The notes below the pieces were generated by a model that was not told the origin of the DNA, did no database searches, and saw nothing but the letters and a program-made list of their open reading frames with translations. From Vagococcus salmoninarum (lineage in GTDB: Bacteria > Bacillota > Bacilli > Lactobacillales > Vagococcaceae): DNA of 64,000 nucleotides. Of the stretch, positions 29,921 through 38,823 are shown in pieces; position 1 is the stretch's first letter; every line of letters starts with the position of its first letter. The stretch lies in assembly GCF_003987495.1 (NCBI RefSeq), contig NZ_NGJU01000002.1:62001-126000 (forward strand). The letters are read 5' to 3'. Made by a program: the position numbers and the translations under genes.

Positions 29921-31426
29921 TTAATTAATATTATATGCTTCAAAATAGATTTTTTTCATGTAATCTAATAAATACTGAGGATTTAAGTTTTCGCCAGTGG
30001 CATCCATAATTAAGCGATTCGGTTTCCGAGAGCTACCGTATTGGTGAATATGCTCAGTTGACCACTCACGAATTTTAGAATAATCTTCTGAACCTAAGAT
30101 TTCTTCCACGTCTAAGTCTTTTGCCATTGCATGATGCAATTGAGCGGCATACATGTAACCTAAAGCGTAAGATGGGAAGTAACCAAAGCTGGCACCTGAC
30201 CAATGAACATCTTGTAAAATACCTTCAAGATCATTTTCCGGACGAACTCCTAGATACTCTTCGTATTTAGCATTCCAGATTGCTGGTAAATCAGCTAACT
30301 TCGCTTCACCGTTAAAAATCATTTTTTCGATTTCGTAGCGAATAATAATATGTAACGGGTAAGTTAAAGAGTCAGCTTCAATTCTGACTAAACTAGCTTT
30401 GGTTTGTTTTAAGCCTTTGTAGAATGTCTCAAAATCAACATCAGCAAACGTCTCACCAGTGATTTTTTGCAAAGTGCCGTATTGTTTTTGCCAAAATGAC
30501 TTACTACTACCAACAATGATCTCATTGAATAGGGATTGTGATTCATGGATTCCCATGGAAACTCCACCTGCTAAAGGTGTGTAGTCAAATTTAGCGTCGA
30601 CGTTTTGCTCATACATTCCGTGGCCAGCTTCATGAATTACGCCAAAAGTCGCCATAGCGAAATCATTTTCAGCCCAACGTGTCGTAATACGAGCGTCGTT
30701 CCGATTTAAGTTCAACATAAAGGGGTGAACGGTATCGTCTAAACGGCCCCGAGAAAAATCATACCCTAATTCAGTGACCACTTGAGTGACAAATTCTCGT
30801 TGTTGTTCTTTCGAGACAAAACGATTTAAAAAGTCAGTCTGAGGTTCTGTGCCTTTTTCAGCAATTTCCGCTCTCAGAGCCATAATCCCATCACGAACTT
30901 GACTAAAGACTTCATCAATAATTTCAACAGTCATTCCCGGTTCGTATTGATTTAGTAACACATCATAGGGAGTTTTTTCATCTTTTTGCCACAAGGGAAT
31001 GAATTCTTTAGTGAATTCAATCAGCTCGCCTAATGATTTTTCAAAGAGGCTGAAATCTTTCGCTTCACGGGCAGCTACCCAAGCACTATGGGCCATTGAT
31101 TGTACTTTACTGAAAGCTTGATAACGCTCTGCCGGAATGTTTTTATTTAAGTCGTAGCCTTCTTTCGTTTCAGCAAAAACGGCTGCTCCAAATTCAGACA
31201 ATTCACTTGGATTCTCTGTAAAATAAGTCATAAAATCCGTCATTTTTTGGCCAGTCATCATTTCAAAGGCTTTACCACTTAAATAACTAGAGACTTCTGC
31301 TCGGTGTTCGTTGCCTTTAGCCGGCATTCCTGTTTGGCTATCCCACTCCAACAGTCCTACTGACTCACTAATTAGGGCTATTTCTTTCAAATAAGCTAAA
31401 AATTCTTGTTCTTTAGTCATAGACAT
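29921..31426 (-). CDS. M32-family metallocarboxypeptidase
   Basis: Cytoplasmic carboxypeptidase of the thermostable carboxypeptidase 1 family, 501 aa, the usual length. The zinc motif HEAGHGMYEQ is at residues 265-274. The M32 landmarks DSQTGMPAKG (residue 29 on), HPFMLNLNRNDARITTR and the downstream GIHESQSLFNE, with the third ligand Glu, are all present. The start at 31426 has AGGG 5 nt upstream; ATG at 31420 is equally possible. It probably removes C-terminal residues from peptides, with broad specificity. Confidence 0.93.
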   Translation of the reverse strand: MSMTKEQEFLAYLKEIALISESVGLLEWDSQTGMPAKGNEHRAEVSSYLSGKAFEMMTGQKMTDFMTYFTENPSELSEFGAAVFAETKEGYDLNKNIPAERYQAFSKVQSMAHSAWVAAREAKDFSLFEKSLGELIEFTKEFIPLWQKDEKTPYDVLLNQYEPGMTVEIIDEVFSQVRDGIMALRAEIAEKGTEPQTDFLNRFVSKEQQREFVTQVVTELGYDFSRGRLDDTVHPFMLNLNRNDARITTRWAENDFAMATFGVIHEAGHGMYEQNVDAKFDYTPLAGGVSMGIHESQSLFNEIIVGSSKSFWQKQYGTLQKITGETFADVDFETFYKGLKQTKASLVRIEADSLTYPLHIIIRYEIEKMIFNGEAKLADLPAIWNAKYEEYLGVRPENDLEGILQDVHWSGASFGYFPSYALGYMYAAQLHHAMAKDLDVEEILGSEDYSKIREWSTEHIHQYGSSRKPNRLIMDATGENLNPQYLLDYMKKIYFEAYNIN

Positions 31427-31454
31427 CTAATCCCTACCTTCATTTTTTATAAAA

Positions 31455-32612
31455 TTATTTTCCTTCTTCAACTCGTGGAGCACGGGGAGGTCTTGTTCCC
31501 CAATATTGGAAATAATCCGTTCTTAAGGCACCGTTATAAAGTTTACGTTTTTTCGTCGCCCGAGCCCGGTAATGAGTTTCAAATTCTAAATCACTCGTTA
31601 AAATGTATTTACTCCATGTTTTCAAGGGGCGATAAGTCTCACCCATCTCACGGTAAAGTTGTTTAACCGCTTCTTCTTCACCAATTCGTTCGCCATAAGG
31701 TGGGTTAGCGATGATCACACCGTATTCTTTTTCCGTTGTGAAGTCGGCTAAGTTTAATTGTCTAAAGTCAATCGCATCACCTAAACCAACTGCTTCGGCA
31801 TTCCGTTTCGCAATTTCAATGACCCGAGGGTTAATATCTGTTCCTAAAATATCAAGTTTAACGTCATAATCAGCTTTTGTTTCAGCTTCATCACGGACTT
31901 TTTGGAAGACATTCGCATCAAACCAATCCCATGATTCACAAGCAAACTCCCGATTAAAGCCAGGAGCAATATTGTGACCAATCATCGCTGCTTCAATACA
32001 GATTGTCCCTGACCCACACACTGGATCGTATAACGGTCGGTCTTTACGCCAGTTAGTTAAGATAACTAAGGCAGCTGCCATGTTTTCTTTTAGTGGCGCC
32101 CCACCTTTTTCTAAACGGTAACCACGTTTGAATAAACTTGGTCCAGTTGTATCAAGGGTAATTGTGACTTGGTCTTTCAATAAAGCCACTTCTAAGGCAA
32201 ATTGAGCACCTGTTTCAGGTAAACGGCCATAACGAGAGTAAGTCTCGCTTAAACGGCTAACAATCGCTTTTTTAGTAATAGCTTGGCAATCAGACACACT
32301 GAAGAGGGTCGATTTAATTGATTTACCGGCTACAGGAAATTCCGCATCCATTGGTAAAATATCTTCCCAAGGTAAGGCTTTCGTTTTTTCGAATAATTCG
32401 TCGAAAGTCACAGCTGTAAATTCACCGACAATAATTTTTACCCGGTCAGCTGTTCGTAACCAAAGATTAGCTGTAGCGATTGTTTCCATGTCACCATGAA
32501 AAATCGCTTTGCCGTTCTCGACTTCACATTCGATTCCTAAGTCCCGTAATTCTTTACCGACTAAGGCTTCCATCCCACTTGCCGCTGTTGCTAATAATTT
32601 AAATTGTTTCAT
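31455..32612 (-). CDS. THUMP-domain class I RNA methyltransferase (RlmL/YpsC type)
   Basis: SAM-dependent 23S rRNA guanine-N2 methyltransferase, 385 aa. A ferredoxin-like/THUMP domain covers about residues 1-160 (LLATAASGMEALVGKELRDLG). The Rossmann methyltransferase domain has DPVCGSGTICIEAAMI near residue 197, ILGTDINPRV and the catalytic ANPPYGERIG. In Bacillus the orthologue ypsC follows rnpB and gpsB exactly as here. The leader is about 220 nt and carries a duplicated 31-nt element. The exact target base is inferred from the family. Confidence 0.92.
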   Translation of the reverse strand: MKQFKLLATAASGMEALVGKELRDLGIECEVENGKAIFHGDMETIATANLWLRTADRVKIIVGEFTAVTFDELFEKTKALPWEDILPMDAEFPVAGKSIKSTLFSVSDCQAITKKAIVSRLSETYSRYGRLPETGAQFALEVALLKDQVTITLDTTGPSLFKRGYRLEKGGAPLKENMAAALVILTNWRKDRPLYDPVCGSGTICIEAAMIGHNIAPGFNREFACESWDWFDANVFQKVRDEAETKADYDVKLDILGTDINPRVIEIAKRNAEAVGLGDAIDFRQLNLADFTTEKEYGVIIANPPYGERIGEEEAVKQLYREMGETYRPLKTWSKYILTSDLEFETHYRARATKKRKLYNGALRTDYFQYWGTRPPRAPRVEEGK

Positions 32613-32675
32613 AATTTATAAGACCCCTTTCTAGGGTTATTGTTACGTTTAAAGTTATTTAAAAAGTGTTTTTGG

Positions 32676-32791
32676 AACATCTACTCTCTTTGTTCGTAGT
32701 GTTTCATTTACGAAGGAGACAACACATTTTTCGTTGCACTCAAAATCTCTTGTGCTTTTCAACATCTACTCTCTTTGTTCGTAGTGTTTCA
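32676..32791 (-). repeat. Exact 31-nt direct repeat pair downstream of rnpB
   Basis: Two identical 31-nt copies lie at 32676-32706 and 32761-32791 (85-nt period), separated by 54 unrelated bases. Each copy contains a short dyad, CATCTAC...GTAGTG, around a TCTCTTTGTTC loop, so each could fold as a small hairpin in RNA. They fall between the rnpB terminator and the methyltransferase gene. No open frame or known regulatory RNA fits. This and rnpB account for the gene-free stretch 32613-33249. Confidence 0.85.
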
Positions 32792-32794
32792 AAG

Positions 32795-32827
32795 CAAAAA
32801 ATCCTCCCACAATTTGTCGGAAGGAAT
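32795..32827 (-). terminator. Terminator of rnpB
   Basis: A TTCCTTCC / GGGAGGA stem with a short loop is followed by six Ts on the minus strand, just after the RNase P RNA. Confidence 0.65.
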
Positions 32828-32835
32828 ATCCCTGA

Positions 32836-33233
32836 TAAGTTGTAGTTTTCTATAAGCCATGTTCTGTATTGATGTTTCTCAGGTAAAAAACATCAACGAT
32901 AATCATCTGTCTACAGATTAATCTGTCTCTTTTCTTCGTTCATTATTCCTTGAAAAAAGTGCCCCGACCTTAGTTTGGGTTGCTCGCTCGAGGGGTTTAC
33001 CGCGTTCCACCAATTTCATTTCTAAAATTGCTTCGTCACTGTGGCACTTTCAAGCTTACTCCAGCATAGTCCGAAGACCTTAGCTGTTTTGGCTGCCGTT
33101 ATCCTATAAAATAGAATACCTTAGCTTATGGTTTCACTAAGCACGAACACTACAAGCATCGCAGCTTGTGCGAGCATGGACTTTCCTCAGCCTAGTATAA
33201 ATACTAAACCGCAATTATCCGAAAACTACAAAA
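32836..33233 (-). ncRNA. rnpB: RNase P RNA, class B (Bacillus type)
   Basis: Catalytic RNA that matures the 5' ends of tRNAs. Diagnostic pieces on the minus strand are GAGGAAAGTCCATGCTCGCA near the 5' end, AGTGCCACAGTGACGAAG in the middle, GGAACGCGGTAAACCCCTCG, and ACAGAACATGGCTTATAGAA near the 3' end. The outer P1 helix is seen as TTGTAGTTTTC (33221-33231) with its complement near 32840-32850, which sets the approximate ends. The order gpsB-rnpB-ypsC matches Bacillus. Confidence 0.95.
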
Positions 33234-33249
33234 ATCATTAAATTTTAAA

Positions 33250-33603
33250 TTAAAACTGTTTTGTATTACCTAAATCTTCATCATCTAAATCTAGTTTGCT
33301 TCCAAAAACGGTTTTTTCTAAGTTAGAAATTCGTTTTAAAATATCGAAATTCGTGACTGCCGTTGTTTTTGGCGTTTCTTGCTTAATTCTTGATAACGTT
33401 GCTTGACTCTTTGTCAATTGATCAACTTTAGCAATTAAACGTTGATTTTCTTCTTTAAGCGCTAAGATTTCTCGGCCAAAGCTTTCGTAATCTTTGATAA
33501 CACCATCTAAAAATTCATCAACTTCTAATGGATCATAGCCACGCATTTTTGTTTTAAATTCTTTTTGTAAAATTTCTTTTGCCTCATAATTTAGTCTTGC
33601 CAT
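33250..33603 (-). CDS. gpsB: Cell-division regulator GpsB
   Basis: A DivIVA-like coiled-coil protein of 117 aa that links PBP1-type synthases to the division site. The N-terminal membrane/PBP-binding domain reads ILQKEFKTKMRGYDPLEVDE, followed by a coiled coil (about residues 30-65), a linker and a C-terminal helix (NFDILKRISNLEKTVFG). I start at the ATG at 33603, with GAGGTG 7 nt upstream; the ATG at 33618 lies in that ribosome site. Its likely partner gene pbp1A is 1.3 kb away. Confidence 0.95.
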   Translation of the reverse strand: MARLNYEAKEILQKEFKTKMRGYDPLEVDEFLDGVIKDYESFGREILALKEENQRLIAKVDQLTKSQATLSRIKQETPKTTAVTNFDILKRISNLEKTVFGSKLDLDDEDLGNTKQF

Positions 33604-33701
33604 TTTTAAGCACCTCATCTATTTCAATTCATAGTTTTGACATTTTAATCAATTCTCTTTTCTATTGTAACTAAAATAGTCATGAAAATCAAACACTACC
33701 G

Positions 33702-34235
33702 CTAATATATTTCATAATTCTGTAAATCGTCCATTGTTATCGTATCAATTTCATACTCATTACCTTCTTGAAAGCGCCGACTGTCTTTTAAAAAGAACAT
33801 CGTTTTACCTTCAAATTCCTCGTCATACAATAACAAACAGCCATCGGTATGGTTTAAGATAAATTGGGTGTGATTTTTTAATTGACTAGGGTTACTATAA
33901 GGCATATGGGAAGTAGCATTGACATAATCAGCTAACGTTTTCATTGAAATCAAGGATTGCTGATTCGATTCATTCCAATTAGCGCCAAATTCTTCAAATG
34001 GAAAGATTACCGAATACTTTAATTCTGGATAATCAGCTTGTAATTCAACAACAACTTGACTGGCCCAAAACTCAGTTCCTAAATTCCCGCCAATGATGAC
34101 CCATTCCAAGCCTAATTCAAGATGAGCAATGATTCGATTTTTTAAAACATTTTTAATAATTGTGATTTTAGGGTCTTTATCTTGAAATATCCCTAATTCA
34201 AAACTGCGATAACCTGTAATATACATCCTTTTCAT
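33702..34235 (-). CDS. ypsA: YpsA family protein (DUF1273, SLOG fold)
   Basis: A 177-aa protein of the DUF1273/YpsA family: ITGYRSFELGIF at the N-terminus, VIIGGNLGTEFWASQV around residue 46 and FPFEEFGANWNE. It has a Rossmann-like SLOG nucleotide-ligand fold. In Bacillus ypsA is next to gpsB (ypsB) and influences cell division; here it is 98 nt upstream of gpsB in the same direction. The ligand is not known from sequence. It is divergent from recU across a 68-nt spacer. Confidence 0.88.
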   Translation of the reverse strand: MKRMYITGYRSFELGIFQDKDPKITIIKNVLKNRIIAHLELGLEWVIIGGNLGTEFWASQVVVELQADYPELKYSVIFPFEEFGANWNESNQQSLISMKTLADYVNATSHMPYSNPSQLKNHTQFILNHTDGCLLLYDEEFEGKTMFFLKDSRRFQEGNEYEIDTITMDDLQNYEIY

Positions 34236-34303
34236 AGTATTTAGTGACTTCCCTTTCCATTCTAATTTTTTTTTTGGTATAATGTTGTCTAGGAGTGTGA
34301 AGC

Positions 34304-34957
34304 ATGATGAGGATCAACTATCCAAACGGTATGTCTTCTTCTAATAATGGACTGACTTCTAGGAGAAAGCAAGGAAGTAATTTAAAGAATTCGACTTCTT
34401 TTGCTAACCGAGGAATGACCTTTGAAGAACATATCAATCAAAGCAATGAGTATTATTTACAACGCAATCTAGCAGTGATTCATAAAAAGCCTACTCCTGT
34501 CCAAATCGTAAAAGTAGATTACCCTTCACGAAGTGCCGCTGTTATTAAAGAAGCTTATTTTAGTCAAGCTTCAACAACAGATTACAACGGTGTCTATCGT
34601 GGTTACTATATTGATTTTGAAGCAAAAGAAACTAAAAATAAGACTTCATTTCCTTTACGAAATTTTCATGACCACCAAATTAGTCATATGAAAGCTTGTC
34701 AAGAACAAGGCGGTTTAGCGTTTGTTTTATTATGGTTTTCTAGTCTAAAACGCTGCTTCTTCTTTAGTATCGACGACTTACTAGCCTATTGGCAAAATCA
34801 AGAAACTGATAGAAAATCTATCCCTTTAGAGGACATTAGTACTAAAGGCATTGAAATTTCTTTAGGTGTCGCACCAATTGTTCCATATCTCAACGCTTTA
34901 AATGACTTTATAATAAAGGAGACTCAAACTAATGGACACTCAAAACCAAGGGCCTAA
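34304..34957 (+). CDS. recU: Holliday junction resolvase RecU
   Basis: Structure-specific nuclease that resolves recombination junctions, 217 aa. The nuclease core has YRGYYIDFEAKET (metal-binding Asp/Glu and Lys) near residue 100, and NFHDHQISHM. The N-terminal basic region (about residues 1-35) fits the RecU tail. AGGAG is 8 nt before the first of two adjacent ATGs. The 3' end overlaps pbp1A by 26 nt, the conserved recU-pbp1A pair. Confidence 0.94.
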   Translation: MMRINYPNGMSSSNNGLTSRRKQGSNLKNSTSFANRGMTFEEHINQSNEYYLQRNLAVIHKKPTPVQIVKVDYPSRSAAVIKEAYFSQASTTDYNGVYRGYYIDFEAKETKNKTSFPLRNFHDHQISHMKACQEQGGLAFVLLWFSSLKRCFFFSIDDLLAYWQNQETDRKSIPLEDISTKGIEISLGVAPIVPYLNALNDFIIKETQTNGHSKPRA

Positions 34958-37244
34958 TCAAACTTCCACTGAGGAAACAATTGCTTCAAGAGCCCAGAAC
35001 ATCCATAAAAAACCAAAAAAGAGCAAAAAGAAAATTCTGCTTTATTTCTTTCTAGGATTACTCTTTCTGACACTTTTAGGCGGTTTAACTGTTGCTGGGG
35101 TTGTTTATTCAATTGCTAAAGATGCCCCTGAATTAAAAATCGAAAAACTCGGGGATACCCTTTCTTCTAACTTTTTCGATATCAAAAAAGAAAAATTTTA
35201 TGAGCTAGGGGAAAAGAAACGTGAAACTGTCGATGTTGATGAAGTTCCGGCTATTTTAAAAGAAGCTATCATCTCAATTGAAGACAAACGTTTTGAAGAG
35301 CATATCGGTGTCGACCCGATTCGGATCGTCGGAGCCGCCCTTTCTAACTTGAAAGGAAATGATCGCCAAGGTGGTAGTACTTTAACCCAGCAGTTAATCA
35401 AATTATCTTTCTTCTCTACTGACGTTAAAGACCAAAACTACAAACGGAAAATTCAAGAAGCTTGGTTATCGATTCAACTTGAAAAAATCAAAACTAAAGA
35501 TGAAGTCTTAAACTTCTATATTAATAAAGTTTACATGTCTACTGGCTTTTACGGGATGGAAACTGCTTCAAAAGGTTATTTCGGCAAAGAACTCAAAGAT
35601 TTATCAATTGCCCAAGTTGCCCTTCTAGCAGGTATTCCCCAAGCACCAGCAGACTACGATCCGATTTTACATCCCGAAGCAGCTAAAAAAAGACGAGATA
35701 CAGTCTTATCGGAAATGTATAAAGACAAAAAAATCACTCAAAGTGAATACGATTTAGCCTTTAATGAACCGATTGAAAAAGACTTAATTAAAGATCAAGG
35801 CTTGTCAAAAGAAGCTAAAATTATTGATAACTACGTTCGTGAAGTCATTGAAGAAGTCAAACGGAAAACTTCCCGAGATATTTATTCTGAAGGCTTAGAC
35901 ATTTATACAAACTTAGACTTAGACGCTCAAAAATACATTTATAACGTTTTAAACACTGACGAATATATTGACTACCCCGACTATGAAGGGGTCAAAGAAG
36001 TTGCTGGTAAAGAAGGCTTACAAGATGAAAACTTCCAAGCAGCTATCACTGTTATGGACCCTAACACTGGGAAAATAACGGCTCAAATCGGCGGTCGTAA
36101 AGTGCCAGACGATGTGCAACTTGGTGGTAACTTAGCTGTTTCGGCTAAACGTGACTTTGGTTCCACAGTTAAACCGATTACCGACTATGCCCCAGCTTTT
36201 GAGTACTTAAACTATTCAACGGCTCGGATTGTCTCAGATACGCCTTATAAATACCCAGGTACTGAAGATCAGATTTTAAACTACGACCGTCAGTTCCGAG
36301 GCAACATCACTTTAAGAGAAGCTTTAGTTGACTCCCGCAATGTGCCGGCTGTCAAAACCTTAGATGAAGTTGGCTTGAAAGATGCTCAGAAGTTCTTAAA
36401 AGGTCTTGGCATTACTTATGATGAATTTTATTTATCTAATGCCATCAAAGGGGACCCTTCCTCATTACAAATGGCGGCAGCTTATAGTCCTTTTGCTAAT
36501 GGTGGAACGTATTATGAACCTTATTACGTCAATAAAATTGTTATGCCTGATGGAACGGAAGAAAACTACAAACCGACTGGTAAACGTGCGATGAAAGAGT
36601 CAACAGCCTTTATGGTAACTGACGTCTTAAAAGATGTTATTTTAAGAGGGACTGGGATGAATGCCCAAATTCCAAACTTAATTCAAGCAGGTAAGACAGG
36701 CACCTCAAACTACGATGATAAATCCTTAGAAAAAGTTAAATTCGATACGTATGCTGGTGTACCAGATATTAGTTTTGTTGGTTACACCCCTAATTACGTC
36801 GTTTCGATTTGGACTGGCTATGAAGATTACTTCTACCCAATTATGTTAGAAGATCAACAAATTGCTAGCACATTGTACAAATACATTATGTCTTACTTAT
36901 CACAAGACCTCGATTCTAAAGATTGGGAAATGCCAGAAGATGTCATTCGCATCGGCTCAGAATTGTACGTCAAAGATCATACAACTGATCAATACACTTG
37001 GATTCCTTCCTCAAGTACTTGGCAGTCAGAAACTTATAACAGTACGAAACAATCAACAGCCACTTCTAGTAGTCAACCACCTGAAACTAGTGCGACGAAA
37101 GAAGAACCGGTAGCGACTTCAACACCGCCGACAATCGCTCCGCCTGAACCTTCGGCTACCCAAGATCCAGAACCACCTGCTTCTACTAGTGAACAACCAC
37201 CTGAACCGCCAGAATCAATTGCGCCACCGGAATCAGGGGAATAA
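34932..37244 (+). CDS. pbp1A: Class A penicillin-binding protein 1A
   Basis: Bifunctional peptidoglycan synthase of 770 aa. It has a Lys-rich cytoplasmic tail, one TM helix (about 34-60), a glycosyltransferase domain with the catalytic Glu in SIEDKRFEEH (E117) and GGSTLTQQL near 147, and a transpeptidase domain with S411-T-V-K414, S468-R-N470 and K588-T-G-T. After about residue 695 comes a Ser/Thr tract, then a Pro/Glu-rich tail with repeated PPE units, which probably spans the wall. The start lies inside recU, with GGAG 9 nt upstream. A GpsB/YpsA neighbourhood fits a role in septal or sidewall synthesis. Confidence 0.96.
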   Translation: MDTQNQGPNQTSTEETIASRAQNIHKKPKKSKKKILLYFFLGLLFLTLLGGLTVAGVVYSIAKDAPELKIEKLGDTLSSNFFDIKKEKFYELGEKKRETVDVDEVPAILKEAIISIEDKRFEEHIGVDPIRIVGAALSNLKGNDRQGGSTLTQQLIKLSFFSTDVKDQNYKRKIQEAWLSIQLEKIKTKDEVLNFYINKVYMSTGFYGMETASKGYFGKELKDLSIAQVALLAGIPQAPADYDPILHPEAAKKRRDTVLSEMYKDKKITQSEYDLAFNEPIEKDLIKDQGLSKEAKIIDNYVREVIEEVKRKTSRDIYSEGLDIYTNLDLDAQKYIYNVLNTDEYIDYPDYEGVKEVAGKEGLQDENFQAAITVMDPNTGKITAQIGGRKVPDDVQLGGNLAVSAKRDFGSTVKPITDYAPAFEYLNYSTARIVSDTPYKYPGTEDQILNYDRQFRGNITLREALVDSRNVPAVKTLDEVGLKDAQKFLKGLGITYDEFYLSNAIKGDPSSLQMAAAYSPFANGGTYYEPYYVNKIVMPDGTEENYKPTGKRAMKESTAFMVTDVLKDVILRGTGMNAQIPNLIQAGKTGTSNYDDKSLEKVKFDTYAGVPDISFVGYTPNYVVSIWTGYEDYFYPIMLEDQQIASTLYKYIMSYLSQDLDSKDWEMPEDVIRIGSELYVKDHTTDQYTWIPSSSTWQSETYNSTKQSTATSSSQPPETSATKEEPVATSTPPTIAPPEPSATQDPEPPASTSEQPPEPPESIAPPESGE

Positions 37245-37245
37245 A

Positions 37246-37290
37246 AATAAACGTCTGAGACTAAGTAACAATCGTCTCACACGTTTATTT
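37246..37290. terminator. Bidirectional terminator, pbp1A / nth
   Basis: AAATAAACGT-TGAGAC pairs with GTCTCA-ACGTTTATTT, followed by a T-rich run to the right. It touches the nth stop. Confidence 0.85.
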
Positions 37291-37940
37291 TATTTTTTTA
37301 TTTTTAGACGGGTCTTGCCTTCTTGGCATAAATTTAATAAGGGGCAGACATCACATTTCGGATTACGGGCTAAACAATGGTAACGACCGAAAAAAATCAT
37401 CCGGTGATGGGTTTTCGTCCACATGTCTTTAGGAATTTTCCGCATTAACGCTTTTTCAACTTCTAAAACAGTTGCAGATTGTTTAACGATTCGCAAGCGT
37501 TTAGAGACCCGCTCCACATGGGTATCAACAGCAATCGAAGGCACACCAAAGGCTTCTCCTAGGACAACGTTGGCGGTTTTGCGACCTACGCCAGGTAACT
37601 CGACTAATTCTTCCATCGTTTGCGGAACTTCCCCACCGAACTTCTCAATTAACATCTCCGAACAAGCTTTAATATTTTTGGCTTTGTTCCGGTACAAGCC
37701 AATCGTTTTAATGGCATCCATAATATCCGCTAACGGGGCTTGGACGAAGGCTTCAGGAGTTGGGTATTTTTCAAACAACCCTGGCGTAACTTTATTGACT
37801 GACACATCTGTCGCTTGGGCACTTAAAGACACCGCAATCACTAGTTCAAAAGGATTGCGGTAAGTTAACTCACAGTGAGCTTCTGGAAACATCTCTGCCA
37901 TAACGTTAACTACTTCTAAAGTTGTTTCTTTCGATAACAT
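37290..37940 (-). CDS. nth: Endonuclease III
   Basis: Base-excision repair glycosylase/AP lyase for oxidised pyrimidines, 216 aa. The helix-hairpin-helix LPGVGRKTANVVLG has the catalytic Lys121, Asp139 lies in AVDTHVERV, and a [4Fe-4S] site is formed by Cys189, Cys196, Cys199 and Cys205. It lies 24 nt after dnaD on the same strand, the usual dnaD-nth pair of Firmicutes. Confidence 0.96.
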   Translation of the reverse strand: MLSKETTLEVVNVMAEMFPEAHCELTYRNPFELVIAVSLSAQATDVSVNKVTPGLFEKYPTPEAFVQAPLADIMDAIKTIGLYRNKAKNIKACSEMLIEKFGGEVPQTMEELVELPGVGRKTANVVLGEAFGVPSIAVDTHVERVSKRLRIVKQSATVLEVEKALMRKIPKDMWTKTHHRMIFFGRYHCLARNPKCDVCPLLNLCQEGKTRLKIKK

Positions 37941-37964
37941 TTAATTAAATTACCTCACTTCTCT

Positions 37965-38678
37965 TTAATCATTGTCAGGATTCAGCCAATTATACAATGG
38001 GACTTTAGGCAAATCTTCTTTTGACATCTCACTTTGACGAGGGGCTTGATTAGCCAGCTCAGTCTTACGCTTTTGTTGTTGTTGTTGAATTTGAACAGGG
38101 GATTTTAAGTTTTTCCGTTCCCAACTCAATAAAATGCGATCAACGTATTTCAAGTTATAGACTTGATTTAAGACTGACTCTCTTAAAGCTAGGCGAATAA
38201 TTTCTAACTCATACTTATCTTCAACGATCCACATTTTGATCGTTTCAAGTTCCATCGGTGACAAAGGTCTGCCAAACTCTTTTTCAAACATTTGAAACAG
38301 TTCTTGAATGCCTAACTCATGCTCGACTACCGCTTCTTTTTTGATCTTGCTTTGTAACAATTGTTGAATTTTAACGTAAATTGGCGATAGATCATAAGAA
38401 TCACCGGTCCGTCCTTGAGGATCTTGGATTCGTTTAATTTGCATAAACCCTTTTCCTAGTAGGTTTTCCATGACTGTAAAAATATCATCATTAGAAATAC
38501 CCATCCGCTGGCTAATTTCTTGTAAATCCGGGAAGCTATTCCCCTCCTGTTGGTAATGTAACAATTGCAAATACAGTAAAAACTCTTGATTCGTCATTCC
38601 TAATTTGTTGTAATAAGTCATTAACAAATTGGAGATTGTCGTCGTTCCCGCGTTTAAATAGTCCTCTAAATCCATCAT
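37965..38678 (-). CDS. dnaD: DnaD-family replication initiation protein
   Basis: Primosome component that helps load the helicase at oriC and restart sites, 237 aa. A winged-helix N-terminal domain (about 1-115, with LLHYQQEGNSFPDLQEISQRM) is followed by the DnaB/DnaD tail domain (about 125-200) with EFGRPLSPMELETIKMWI. The C-terminal tail is Gln-rich (six in a row near 200) and ends in a Trp/Asp-rich stretch. It is grouped with nth. Confidence 0.93.
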   Translation of the reverse strand: MMDLEDYLNAGTTTISNLLMTYYNKLGMTNQEFLLYLQLLHYQQEGNSFPDLQEISQRMGISNDDIFTVMENLLGKGFMQIKRIQDPQGRTGDSYDLSPIYVKIQQLLQSKIKKEAVVEHELGIQELFQMFEKEFGRPLSPMELETIKMWIVEDKYELEIIRLALRESVLNQVYNLKYVDRILLSWERKNLKSPVQIQQQQQKRKTELANQAPRQSEMSKEDLPKVPLYNWLNPDND

Positions 38679-38787
38679 CTAGGTCACTCTCTCTTTTCAA
38701 ATACTCTTTTCCTAATCATAGGACTTCTTTTTAATTATACCAAGTTTATCCGTAGATTGTTACCTTTAAGGCGCAAGTCACCTTTTC

Positions 38788-38823
38788 AAAAAAACAAACT
38801 ACGACTAAGCGTAGTTTGTTTTT
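38788..38823 (-). terminator. Terminator of the P-type ATPase gene
   Basis: AAACAAACTACG/CGTAGTTTGTTT forms a perfect 12-bp stem with A/T flanks, overlapping the ATPase stop region. Confidence 0.8.

Noticed and set aside
32676-32791. CRISPR-like reading of the repeat pair
   Set aside because: Only two copies with one 54-nt spacer, no cas genes and a conserved neighbourhood; it is a plain direct repeat.
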